DNA of 64,000 bases from Pseudomonadota bacterium (lineage in GTDB: Bacteria > Pseudomonadota > Gammaproteobacteria > Burkholderiales > Burkholderiaceae_C): contig JAFEEG010000019.1 in assembly GCA_018241225.1 (NCBI GenBank), positions 1 to 64,000 on the forward strand. The letters run 5' to 3'. A model generated the notes under the pieces. It ran no database searches. It was not told the DNA's origin and saw only the letters and a list, made by a program, of their open reading frames with translations. Position 1 is the first letter of the stretch. Each line of letters begins with the position of its first letter. Below are positions 31,401-39,141 of the stretch, in pieces. A program made the position numbers and the translations under genes.

Positions 31401-33082
31401 CCACCACGGTGGACACCGAGGCCAGCGCACGCGGCGTGGCCAACTACCTGAGCCAGGTGCTGATCTCGCCCGACGGCTCGCGCGCGGTGCTGCCTTCGAA
31501 GAAGGACAACATCGTGCGCGGGCGCTTCCGGGACGGCAACGACCTGGTGCATGACCAGACGGTGCGCTCCATCCTCTCGCAGGTGAACCTGTCGCAGGGC
31601 CAGCACGTGCTGGCCGAGCAGATCGACTTCGACGACCGGGCGCCGGCGCGCGCCGCGCTGTTCTCGCCGGCGGGCGACTACCTGTTCGTGGCGCAGATGG
31701 AAGGCAACAATGTCGCCATCGTCGACAGCTACACGCGGGCGGTGCGCGGCGAGATCAACGCCAGCAGCGCACCCCACGGCCTGCACCTGGACGCCACGCG
31801 CAAGCGGCTGTTCGTCAACAACTTCCTGGCACGCTCGGTTACCGTGCACGACGTGGCGGACGTGCTGGCCTCCAAGAGCGCGGCGGCCACTTTCCTCTCG
31901 AACGTGAGCACGGTGGCGCAGGAGCCGATGTCGCCCGCCGCATTGCGCGGCAAGCAGGTGTTCTACAACGCGGCGGACCGGCGCATGAGCAAGGACAACT
32001 ACATGTCCTGCGCCAGCTGCCATGCCGACGGCGGCGACGACGGCATGGTGTGGGACTTCACCCAGCGCGGCGAGGGCCTGCGCCGCACCATCAACCTGCA
32101 GGGCAAGCGCGGCATGGCGCACGGCAAGCTGCATTGGAGCGCCAACTTCGACGAGGTGCAGGACTTCGAGAACGACATGCGCAGCGCCTTCGGCGGCACC
32201 GGCTTCCTCAGCGACGCCGACTTCACCGCCACCGCCGACCCGCTGGGCACGCCCAAGGCCGGGCGCAATGCGCAGCTGGACGACCTGGCGGTCTACCTCA
32301 CCTCGCTGGGCAAGTACATGCGCAGCCCGGCGCGTGCCGCCGACGGCAACCTGACGGTGGAGGCCGCGCGCGGGCAGACGCTGTTCGCCAGTGCGCAGTG
32401 CGCCACCTGCCATGCAGGCGGCACCTTCCAGGACGGGTTGCGGCATGACGTGGGCACCATCCAGCCCTCGTCTGGCAAGGGCAACAACCAGCCGCTGGCT
32501 GGCGTGGGTTTCGACACGCCCACTGTGGCCGGTAGCTGGACGGCTTCGTCCTACTTCCACAACGGCCAGAAGGCCAGCGTGCTGGACGTACTGGCCGGTG
32601 GACACGGCAACGCGAGTGGGCTGCCGGCCGCGGACCAGCAGGCGCTGGCGCAGTACGTGCTGTCGCAGGACACGGCCACCGAGCTGGTGACGCGGCTGCG
32701 CTCCAACCACAGCCAGCTGTGCATCAACATCCGGGCCGCATCGACCGCCAGCGGCGCGGCCGTGATCCAGTGGCCCTGCGGCACCGCGAGCAACGAGCGC
32801 TTCACCGTCAAGAGCCTCACCGGCGGCTACGTGCAGTTCGTGGCGCAGCACAGCGGCCTGTGCCTGGCGCAAAGCGGCACGGCCACCAGCGGTGCGCTGG
32901 CGGTGCAAGTGGCCTGCAATGCCGGCGACACCACGCAGTGGAGCCAGGTGGGTTCGAGCCTGCGCAACAAGGCATCGGGTGCCTGCCTGGACGTGCCCAA
33001 CAACTCGACCACGCAGGACATCCAGCTGCTCACCTGGACCTGCAACGGCGGCAACAACCAGAACTGGACGCAGTTGCCGTAG
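28403..33082 (+). CDS. Giant exported multidomain protein: propellers, LamG, PKD, di-haem cytochrome c, ricin lectin
   Basis: The 1,559-residue protein begins with a signal peptide (MKRIRYLLAALALPFAALLTHA). A first LVIVD-like beta-propeller follows (about 40-410; FLLYDVSNPRAIQLVKRIY, VYIVDARDP), then a Big_5-type Ig domain (415-515; QVSPVNGAKQQALTTRVGIG) and a LamG jelly-roll (525-740; DGNWHHVVMTRD). A PKD domain is near 765-815 (YRWNFGDGTQ), and a second YVTN-type propeller spans about 830-1150. Haem motifs are CASCH at 1203-1207 and CATCH at 1333-1337. A ricin-type lectin closes it (1430-1559; QW and CLDV repeats). ATG 28403 follows GGAGACAAG. It should be periplasmic or extracellular, binding glycans and handling electrons. 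Function is unknown; it stands alone with its own 124-bp leader. Confidence 0.88.
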   Translation: MKRIRYLLAALALPFAALLTHAAVTGQSPVTTLERMSSAVVALVAPLPIQGPGLGNLQYNSSELFKAVSMIHRDDQGVPETYPGRKAYGLNVGIMHKGYFLTVFAPDSGLGPGGFLLYDVSNPRAIQLVKRIYEPEGRTAEFREAHAIGTATIGGKDYIVVPSTKGIEFWDFTDINDVKQVKKLTLPTVNGGDYTNVSWQLWWQAPYVYVASANDGVYIVDARDPANAVLANRGAGKPNPVPTGELGGFRVGPIFTMGNHMVLSSMDNTDGFASLDISDPLNPKVLDTVGANPNYYATCFDGRNLHASARGAGAKMYSYDLSDRSRFVAEDNRLVIDEQLYCGTQDNFVFQGAQFKVHKVDVSNPLNHVEVGRGGLFPAGSEEESHSDHGQVAPLGNLLFIGNDHGSGSGFMVHQAAPDTTAPAVKQVSPVNGAKQQALTTRVGIGMTDSIRPESVNASTFIVRQVGGNTLAGTYSVQLGIINFFPDQPLVAGNSYEVFLPAGGVKDYAGNAIAVDYHSVFHTGSAADINLMHYWQLAGGLVDEISANNGTASGADRFESIGLNFAQRSGGVQLKNDAVATALGGTASLAFYMKTTQAGSANAWTAPGLFGRDQSGGADDVFWGWLDNTGRITLSVGNTGTGNPGVRSTSPVNDGNWHHVVMTRDAASGAQTLYVDGVKTTAAGLTGAKGLGNKFSLLGQIQGNADFFRGMLAQVRVYGRVLGDTDVANLRAQTIVGDAGVSGGPKLVNGQLSFSPDRLGNATGVQYRWNFGDGTQSAFSAQPGISYTYARPGHFTVTLTVRDASGRETYYTYQVTVVYPMTAQAPTHTSNIVGDANSVYALNPDSGTVAAIDALALTKRWEVRVGDEPKTLAVGPDGRIWVTVQGEDKLVALNAADGSVSASIPLAYGSGPYGVTFAPGGAKGLLTLESKSQLLFFDPASGATTGTLALEGSLRGIAVAADGQTAYVTRFKSKMNGGQLHKVGVGTMSLLSTIALPVDTTTVDTEASARGVANYLSQVLISPDGSRAVLPSKKDNIVRGRFRDGNDLVHDQTVRSILSQVNLSQGQHVLAEQIDFDDRAPARAALFSPAGDYLFVAQMEGNNVAIVDSYTRAVRGEINASSAPHGLHLDATRKRLFVNNFLARSVTVHDVADVLASKSAAATFLSNVSTVAQEPMSPAALRGKQVFYNAADRRMSKDNYMSCASCHADGGDDGMVWDFTQRGEGLRRTINLQGKRGMAHGKLHWSANFDEVQDFENDMRSAFGGTGFLSDADFTATADPLGTPKAGRNAQLDDLAVYLTSLGKYMRSPARAADGNLTVEAARGQTLFASAQCATCHAGGTFQDGLRHDVGTIQPSSGKGNNQPLAGVGFDTPTVAGSWTASSYFHNGQKASVLDVLAGGHGNASGLPAADQQALAQYVLSQDTATELVTRLRSNHSQLCINIRAASTASGAAVIQWPCGTASNERFTVKSLTGGYVQFVAQHSGLCLAQSGTATSGALAVQVACNAGDTTQWSQVGSSLRNKASGACLDVPNNSTTQDIQLLTWTCNGGNNQNWTQLP

Positions 33083-33087
33083 CGGGC

Positions 33088-33123
33088 GGCGAAGCGGCGG
33101 CCCATGCGCCGCCGCGCTTCGCC
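33088..33123. terminator. Hairpin between convergent genes
   Basis: Left arm GGCGAAGC-GGCGGC (33088-33101) pairs with GCCGCC (33108-33113) and GCTTCGCC (33116-33123), with a 2-nt bulge and 6-nt loop. It sits just after the giant gene stop and touches the stop of the deaminase opposite, so it may end transcription from both sides. There is no T-run. Confidence 0.5.
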
Positions 33124-34553
33124 TAGGCCGCCGTGTGCGGGTGGCGCGCGGCCTCGTACAGCTGGCGCGCCAGGGTGCGGTGGCGCTCCAGCAGCGGCAC
33201 CAGCTCCACGTCCGTCATGCGGCCTTCGCGCACGCGCACGCGGCCGTTGATGACCGACAGCGCCACGTTGCCCGGCTGGCAGAACACCAGCGCGGCCACC
33301 GGGTCGTGGCCGGCTCCGGCATAGCCCACGCCGCGCAGGTCGAAGGCCACGAGGTCGGCCGACATGCCCGGCGCCAGGGCGCCGATGTCGTCGCGGCCGA
33401 GCACCTGGGCGCCGCCCAGCGTGGCAATTTCCAGTGCCTCGCGTGCCGTCATGGCGGCAGGCCCATGGCCCACGCGCGCCAGCAGCATGGCCTGGCGCGC
33501 CTCGCCAAGCATGTGCGCGCCGTCGTTGCTGGCACTGCCGTCCACGCCCAGGCCCACCGGCACGCCGGCACGCCGCATGGCGCCCACCGGCGCAATGCCG
33601 GAGGCCAGCCGCATGTTGCTGCAGGGGCAGTGCGCCACGCCCGTGCCGGTTCGCCCGAAGAGGCGGATGCCCGCCTCGTCCAGCTTCACGCAGTGCGCAT
33701 GCCACACGTCGCGGCCGACCCAGCCGAGGTCTTGCGCATATTCGGCCGGCGTCATGCCGAACTTCTCGCGCGAATAGGCGATGTCGTTGTCGTTTTCCGC
33801 CAGGTGGGTGTGCAGCGACACGCCCCGCTCGCGGGCCAGCAGGGCCGAGTCGCGCATCAGCTCGCGTGAGACGGAGAACGGCGAGCACGGCGCCAGCACG
33901 ATGCGGCGCATGGAGTGGCGCGACGGGTCGTGCCAGGCGTCGATGAGGCGCTGGCTGTCGGCCAGGATGTCCGCCTCGCGCTCCACCACCTCGTCGGGCG
34001 GCAAGCCGCCGCTGCTGCGGCCCACGCTCATGCTGCCGCGCGCGGCATGAAAGCGCATGCCCATGTGCTCCGCGGCCTCGATGGAGTCGTCCAGCCGGCT
34101 GCCGTTGGGGAACAGGTAGAGGTGGTCGCTGGTGGTGGTGCAGCCCGAGAGCATCAGCTCGGCCATGGCCGTCTGGGTGGACACGCGGATCATCTCCGGC
34201 GTCAGCCGCGCCCACAGCAGGTAGAGGTTGTTCAGCCAGCCGAACAGCTCCGCGTCCTGCGCCTGCGGCACGACGCGGGTCAGGCTCTGGTACATGTGGT
34301 GGTGGGTGTTGACCAGGCCGGGCATGAGCACATGGCCCGCTAGGTCGATGGCCTCGGCCCGGCCGGCGGCCAGCGCATCGGCGTATTGCGACGGCAGTTC
34401 GCTGGTGGCGCCCACCCAGGCGATGGCCGCGCCCTGCACCACCACCGCGCCATCGGCGATCTCGCGGCGCTGTTCGTCCATGGTGACGAGCACGTCGGCA
34501 TGGCGCAGGATCAGCAACGTCGGCGATGAGGGGGCGGTAGTAGTGGAGTTCAT
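33123..34553 (-). CDS. 8-oxoguanine deaminase / amidohydrolase
   Basis: This 476-residue metal-dependent amidohydrolase belongs to the AtzB/TrzN/8-oxoguanine deaminase family. Metal ligands are visible in LVNTHHHMYQSL, SLHTHLAEND, DVWHAHCV and VGLGVDGSASND. The NTHHHMYQ block followed by the TTTSDHLYLFPNG loop is as remembered for 8-oxoguanine deaminases, which convert 8-oxoguanine to urate and allow salvage or disposal of oxidised purines. The coupled NCS2 nucleobase permease (ATGA overlap) supports a purine substrate; guanine or a triazine cannot be excluded. Confidence 0.87.
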   Translation of the reverse strand: MNSTTTAPSSPTLLILRHADVLVTMDEQRREIADGAVVVQGAAIAWVGATSELPSQYADALAAGRAEAIDLAGHVLMPGLVNTHHHMYQSLTRVVPQAQDAELFGWLNNLYLLWARLTPEMIRVSTQTAMAELMLSGCTTTSDHLYLFPNGSRLDDSIEAAEHMGMRFHAARGSMSVGRSSGGLPPDEVVEREADILADSQRLIDAWHDPSRHSMRRIVLAPCSPFSVSRELMRDSALLARERGVSLHTHLAENDNDIAYSREKFGMTPAEYAQDLGWVGRDVWHAHCVKLDEAGIRLFGRTGTGVAHCPCSNMRLASGIAPVGAMRRAGVPVGLGVDGSASNDGAHMLGEARQAMLLARVGHGPAAMTAREALEIATLGGAQVLGRDDIGALAPGMSADLVAFDLRGVGYAGAGHDPVAALVFCQPGNVALSVINGRVRVREGRMTDVELVPLLERHRTLARQLYEAARHPHTAA

Positions 34554-35953
34554 TCTGTGGCGTGGGATGTGGCAGCAGCCATTGCGAGCGAGCGCTCGCG
34601 CGACTGCATGCCATGGTAGAAAAGATTGAGCAGCACGGCAGACACGGTACCAAGGACGATGCCGCTGTGGGTAATCGGATGCGTCCAGGCGGGCATGTGC
34701 TGGAAGAACGCGGGCGACAACGTGGGAATGAGCCCCAGGCCCACCGAGATGGCGATCACGTACAGCGCATGCCGGTTGGTCGCGTAGTCGACGCTTCCCA
34801 GGATGCGCACGCCGGTGGCCGCCACCATGCCGAACATCACGATGCCGGCGCCGCCCAGCACGAAGGACGGCACGCTGGCCACCACGTGCGCCAGCTTGGG
34901 CAGCAGCGCCAGCACGATCAGGAAGACGCCGGCACTCGCCGCCACGTAGCGCGAACGCACGCCCGTCACGGTCACCAGGCCCACGTTCTGCGAGAAGCTG
35001 GTGTAGGGAAAGGTGTTGAACACGCCGCCGATGACGCTGCCCAGTCCGTCCGCGCGAAGCCCGCGGGTGAGCACTTCCGGCGTGACCTTGCGCCCCGTGA
35101 TGGCGCCCAGCGCCAGGAACATGCCGGTCGACTCCACCAGCGTGATCATCATCACGATGCACATCGACACGACGGCCGAGAACTCGAAGCGCGGCAGGCC
35201 GAAGTGAAACGGCGTGGTCAGCGCCAGCCAGGGCGCATCGGAAAAGCCATCGAAGCCCATGCGGCCGGTGGCCAGGGCCACGAGCATGCCCACGATCACG
35301 CCCAGCAGCACCGCCAGGTTGGCCACCACGCCACGGCCGAAGCGACTGATGAGAACGATCACCGCCAGCACCAGCGCCGCAATGGCCAGCCGGGCCGGAT
35401 CACCGTAGTCCGGGTTGGTGATGGAATGCGCCACGCCATCGATCACCTGGGTGCTGCTGGGCTGGCCGCCGCCGGCCCAGTTGAAGGCAACGCCCATGAG
35501 CGACACGCCGATTAGCGTGATGACCGTGCCCGTGACCAGGGGCGGAAAGATGCCCAGCAGCCGTCCCATCAAGGGCGCGACCAGCATGCCGAACACGCCC
35601 GCCGCGATGGTGGCGCCGTAGATGGCCGTCAGGCCCAGCGACGGGTCGGTACCGATGGCGATCATCGGGCCCACGGCCGCGAAGGTCACGCCCATCATCA
35701 CCGGCATGCGAATACCGAAGCGCCACAAGCCCAGCGCCTGGATCAGCGTGGCAATGCCGGCGGCCAGCAGGTCGGCGTTGATGAGAAAGGCGATATCGGC
35801 CTTGGACAGGCCCAGCGCCCCGCCGACGATGAGCGGCACGGCCACCGTGCCCGCATACATCACCAGCACATGCTGGACGCCCAGGGCAGCGCAGCGGGGA
35901 AGCGGAATTTTCTGGTCGACCGCGTCAGCCGCGGCCTGGTGTGAAGTCATCAT
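34550..35953 (-). CDS. NCS2 nucleobase:cation symporter
   Basis: This 467-residue permease of the nucleobase/ascorbate transporter family has about 14 predicted helices. The conserved Gln-His signature appears in LGVQHVLVMYAGTVAVPLIVGGALG, with acidic residues in the core helices (ITLVESTGMFLALG) and the FNTFPYTSFSQNVGLVTVTGVRSRYV motif of the xanthine/urate branch. It should import a purine for the coupled deaminase. ATG 35953 was chosen (MMTSHQAAADAV), with a GAGGG element upstream; longer in-frame starts to 36010 lack conservation. Confidence 0.93.
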   Translation of the reverse strand: MMTSHQAAADAVDQKIPLPRCAALGVQHVLVMYAGTVAVPLIVGGALGLSKADIAFLINADLLAAGIATLIQALGLWRFGIRMPVMMGVTFAAVGPMIAIGTDPSLGLTAIYGATIAAGVFGMLVAPLMGRLLGIFPPLVTGTVITLIGVSLMGVAFNWAGGGQPSSTQVIDGVAHSITNPDYGDPARLAIAALVLAVIVLISRFGRGVVANLAVLLGVIVGMLVALATGRMGFDGFSDAPWLALTTPFHFGLPRFEFSAVVSMCIVMMITLVESTGMFLALGAITGRKVTPEVLTRGLRADGLGSVIGGVFNTFPYTSFSQNVGLVTVTGVRSRYVAASAGVFLIVLALLPKLAHVVASVPSFVLGGAGIVMFGMVAATGVRILGSVDYATNRHALYVIAISVGLGLIPTLSPAFFQHMPAWTHPITHSGIVLGTVSAVLLNLFYHGMQSRERSLAMAAATSHATE

Positions 35954-36129
35954 CTGAACGCACCCTCTTGGACGGTTATGTCTTGTTGTCTCCTCGCGGC
36001 CCATGCACATGCACGCATGGCACAGGCCGCGCGGCAGTCTAGGAGCGAAGGGGTGGCGCAGGCGAGCGCAGAATTTCGCCTGGCCCGTTCAGAAAAAGTG
36101 GACGGTGCGGGGCTGGCCGCCCGGCCCGG

Positions 36130-37035
36130 TCAAGGCGCGAGCAGCAGCCCCTGCAGGCCTTCGACCAGATGGCGCACCAGCACGCTGGCTGCCGGGTTGA
36201 CGTCGGTGCCGGGCCGGCAGACCAGGCGCAGCGTCTGCGGGCGCGGATGGGTGTCGCGCAGCGGCACGAACACCAGTTGACCGGCACGCCTTTCCTCGTC
36301 CACGTCCAGCCGGTTGAGCAGCGTGATGCCCGTGCCGCGCATCACCAGCTGGCGGATGAGCGCGGTGGAAGTGCTTTCCACCACCGGCGATACGCGCACC
36401 TCGCCCAGCTCGAAGGCGCCATCGAGCAGCGGCCGCAGCGACAGCGCAGGCGCCGGCAGGATGAGCGGATAGCCCACGCAATCGGCCAGCAGCGCCGTGG
36501 CCTGCTTCGACAGCGGATGCCCCGGCGGCACCACCGCGCCGATGGGCCACTCGCTGGTGAACAGGATGCGAAAGCCCGCGTTGTCGGGCACATCGAAGGC
36601 CAGGCCCAGGTCGCTGTCGCCGGCCTGCAGGCTCTTGAGAACGTCGGCCACCGGCGCATCGAGCAGCCTCAGTCGGATGCCGGGAAACTCCGCGCGAAAG
36701 TGCTGCACCCACGCCGGCAGGAAGGCGCCCGCCAGGCCCGGCGTGGTGGCCAGCGCCACCTCGCCCTGGCGCAGGCCCTGAACCGCTGCAATGCGGTCGC
36801 GCACGTCGTCGAAGGCATCGAGCGTGGCTCGCGCGTGCGCCAGCACGATCTCGCCCACCGGCGTGAGCTTGAGGGTGCCGCGCACCCGGTCGAACAGCGG
36901 CACGCCCAGCTCGTTTTCCAGGTTGAGGATCTGGCGGTTGATGGCAGTGGGCACCACATGAAGCTGCTCGGCCGCCTTGCGGATGGAGCCGGCGCGAACC
37001 ACCTCCGCGAAGTAGCGCAGGATCTTGGCATGCAT
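36130..37035 (-). CDS. LysR-family transcriptional regulator (purine locus)
   Basis: The 301-residue LTTR has an N-terminal winged helix (ILRYFAEVVRAGSIRKAAEQLHV to TLKLTPVGE) and a periplasmic-binding-like effector domain. The recognition helix VVPTAINRQILNLENELG differs from the usual QPALSRQI pattern but matches a subgroup that regulates permeases. It lies 176 bp upstream of the NCS2 permease on the same strand, so that operon is its most likely target. The start ATG 37035 gives the typical short N-terminus; an in-frame ATG at 37080 is less likely. Confidence 0.9.
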   Translation of the reverse strand: MHAKILRYFAEVVRAGSIRKAAEQLHVVPTAINRQILNLENELGVPLFDRVRGTLKLTPVGEIVLAHARATLDAFDDVRDRIAAVQGLRQGEVALATTPGLAGAFLPAWVQHFRAEFPGIRLRLLDAPVADVLKSLQAGDSDLGLAFDVPDNAGFRILFTSEWPIGAVVPPGHPLSKQATALLADCVGYPLILPAPALSLRPLLDGAFELGEVRVSPVVESTSTALIRQLVMRGTGITLLNRLDVDEERRAGQLVFVPLRDTHPRPQTLRLVCRPGTDVNPAASVLVRHLVEGLQGLLLAP

Positions 37036-37082
37036 GCGCGGATTGTCTGTGCAAACGCAACGGGGCCGCGCCCCGCCCATGA

Positions 37083-37457
<375 letters not shown>

Positions 37458-37472
37458 CCGGCGCAGTGCCCT

Positions 37473-37880
37473 TCAGCGGCGCGGCTGGATCATCTTCCAG
37501 CCGTTGCCCGAAGGGTCGCGGAAGTTGGCGTCCACCGCGCCGTAGCGCTCGGTGGGCTCCTGCGTGAACTCGACGCCGGCAGCGCGCATGCGTTCGTAGG
37601 CGGCGCGGCAGTCGGTTACCGTCAGCAGCATGGGTGGCATGGCGCCCTTGGCCACCAAGGCCTGAAGCGCCTGCGCGGACTGCGCATCGAGCGTCGGCGG
37701 GCCGGGCATGAACAGGCCCACCTGCAGCGAGGGCTGCTCGGGATGCTGCACCGTCAGCCAGCGGTAGTCGCCGTTCTTCACATCGGTGTGGACGCGAAAG
37801 CCCAGCTTGTCCACGTAGAACCTGAGCGCTTCCTCCTGGTCGCGAACATACAGGCCCATCATCTCTACACCTTGAGTCAT
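37473..37880 (-). CDS. VOC-family protein (glyoxalase/bleomycin-resistance fold)
   Basis: This 135-residue vicinal oxygen chelate protein has paired beta-alpha-beta-beta-beta modules. The pattern MMGLYVRDQEEALRFYVDKLGFRVHTD, then FRDPSGNGWKMIQP, is that of the PhnB/glyoxalase-like group. The start overlaps the stop of the upstream AraC-type gene (ATGA), so the two form a coupled pair, as often seen for VOC proteins with short AraC regulators. The substrate cannot be inferred. Confidence 0.88.
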   Translation of the reverse strand: MTQGVEMMGLYVRDQEEALRFYVDKLGFRVHTDVKNGDYRWLTVQHPEQPSLQVGLFMPGPPTLDAQSAQALQALVAKGAMPPMLLTVTDCRAAYERMRAAGVEFTQEPTERYGAVDANFRDPSGNGWKMIQPRR

Positions 37881-38383
37881 CGTCGGTTCTCCTTCGTTGT
37901 GTTCCGAACCCCGTTTGTATCGGTGGCGGTGCGCCGGCGCTTCTCCAAAACTGCGATGGTGAGATCGGGCCGCTGCGCCGCACTCAGGAAGCAGGCGGGC
38001 ACCAGGCCGAGCTGGCTCGCGGCCGAGCGCTCGCGCTCGCGCAGCGCGCCGGGGCTCTGGCCGGTGATGTCCTTGAAGATGCGCCCGAAGGTGCCCAGGC
38101 TGGCCCAGCCGGTCTGAAATGCGATGTCGGTGATGGACAGGTCGGTGTCGCGCAACAGGGTCTTGGCCCGCTCGATGCGCCGCGTGAGCAGGTAGCGATG
38201 CGGCGGCACGCCAAAGGCCTCCTTGAAGGAGCGGGCGAAATGCGCCTGCGACACATGGCTGACTTGCGCGAGCCGCTCGACCGGCCAGTCTTCGTGCGAG
38301 GCAGCGTCCATGCGGTCCTTGGCGCGCAGCAGGCGGCGCAGCAGCTCGGGGGTCTGGCCCGGTGGTGGTGGCGAAGTCGTCAT
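37877..38383 (-). CDS. AraC-family regulator, DNA-binding domain only
   Basis: The 168-residue protein is essentially two helix-turn-helix motifs (VERLAQVSHVSQAHFARSFKEAFG and ITDIAFQTGWASLGTFGRIFKDITGQSPGALR) with a short C-terminal tail. It lacks a separate sensor domain. It is coupled to the VOC gene downstream (ATGA overlap), which it probably regulates. MarA/SoxS-like short regulators act without a bound ligand; whether that holds here is unknown. Confidence 0.88.
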   Translation of the reverse strand: MTTSPPPPGQTPELLRRLLRAKDRMDAASHEDWPVERLAQVSHVSQAHFARSFKEAFGVPPHRYLLTRRIERAKTLLRDTDLSITDIAFQTGWASLGTFGRIFKDITGQSPGALRERERSAASQLGLVPACFLSAAQRPDLTIAVLEKRRRTATDTNGVRNTTKENRR

Positions 38384-38568
38384 GCGGCGAGATCACAGTT
38401 CTTTAGGAAACGTCGATCGAAAGGCATGCAAATGTCCACCATTCCTTGAGTTGCTGTGTTCGACCTCTTTGGGTCTGTGCAATTGACGGTACTCACGACA
38501 GAATCTCCGCCTTGAGGTCGATGCCAGGGCAATCCGCATCAGGCCTTGGATAAAAGGGAGAAGAAAAA

Positions 38569-39123
38569 ATGAACGGCAGCTTCTACCAAGCCGTGATGCG
38601 CGCTGCGCGTCGAACCTGTTTGCGCATTGTGCTGGGGGCGCTGGTGCTGGCACTGGGCGCCTGCACGGCTGCACCGAGCCAGAGCCAGCCCAAGCTGGTG
38701 TTTCACTCGTTTTCGTTCGATGGCAAGGGATCTGGCGACCAGTGGGGCGCCAGCATCGACCTGCTCGAGTACAGCTATGGCGACAAGTACCGGATGGTGC
38801 GGGACAAGGTCGAGCCGCCTCGCGAAAGGCTCGGTCCCCAATCCGGTGTCACTGGCGCGATGCCGGTAGGCGATTTCCTGTACGTCAAGTGGCGCGTCAA
38901 GGCCACGGGCGAGGTCCGAGAGGACCGGGTGGACTTGCGTCCGCTGCTGCCCGCCGACATGGACCACCACCGCCTGACCTTCGTCATTGAGGGGCGGCAA
39001 CTCTACGTGTACCTGGTCACGCCGAAGCCCAAGCACGAAGACGACCCGCCGCTTCTAAAGACGACCAAGTCCAGATATCACGTCACCTACGAGATCTATC
39101 CCGCCAATACCTACAAGCACTAA
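38569..39123 (+). CDS. Lipoprotein, putative immunity protein for the adjacent lipase effector
   Basis: The 184-residue protein has a long N-region, a hydrophobic core (IVLGALVLALGAC) and a lipobox LGAC, with the acylated Cys near residue 28, so it should be anchored in the periplasm. The mature part shows SYGDKYRMVRDKVEP and LTFVIEGRQLYVYLVTP, a pattern I associate with small lipoproteins encoded beside Tle1-type lipases. It lies 18 bp before the effector gene on the same strand, and a lipoprotein directly before a lipase effector is the usual position of a cognate immunity protein. The immunity role is inferred from context. Confidence 0.7.
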   Translation: MNGSFYQAVMRAARRTCLRIVLGALVLALGACTAAPSQSQPKLVFHSFSFDGKGSGDQWGASIDLLEYSYGDKYRMVRDKVEPPRERLGPQSGVTGAMPVGDFLYVKWRVKATGEVREDRVDLRPLLPADMDHHRLTFVIEGRQLYVYLVTPKPKHEDDPPLLKTTKSRYHVTYEIYPANTYKH

Positions 39124-39141
39124 TCAAGGAGGAAATAAGGA

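Noticed and set aside
27998..32908. Very long open frame on the minus strand opposite the giant protein gene
   Set aside because: It is a high-GC antisense shadow: its His/Arg/Gly/Val-rich translation has no domain structure, whereas the plus strand encodes recognisable modules and a signal peptide.
32952..32966. GGTTCGAGCC resembling a tRNA T-arm
   Set aside because: It lies inside the ricin-type domain coding sequence of the giant protein, with no acceptor or anticodon stems around it. No tRNA was recognised elsewhere.
33123..35162. Longer deaminase frame reading into the NCS2 permease gene
   Set aside because: The upstream part is an out-of-frame translation of the permease; ATG 34553 matches the amidohydrolase start and couples to the permease stop.
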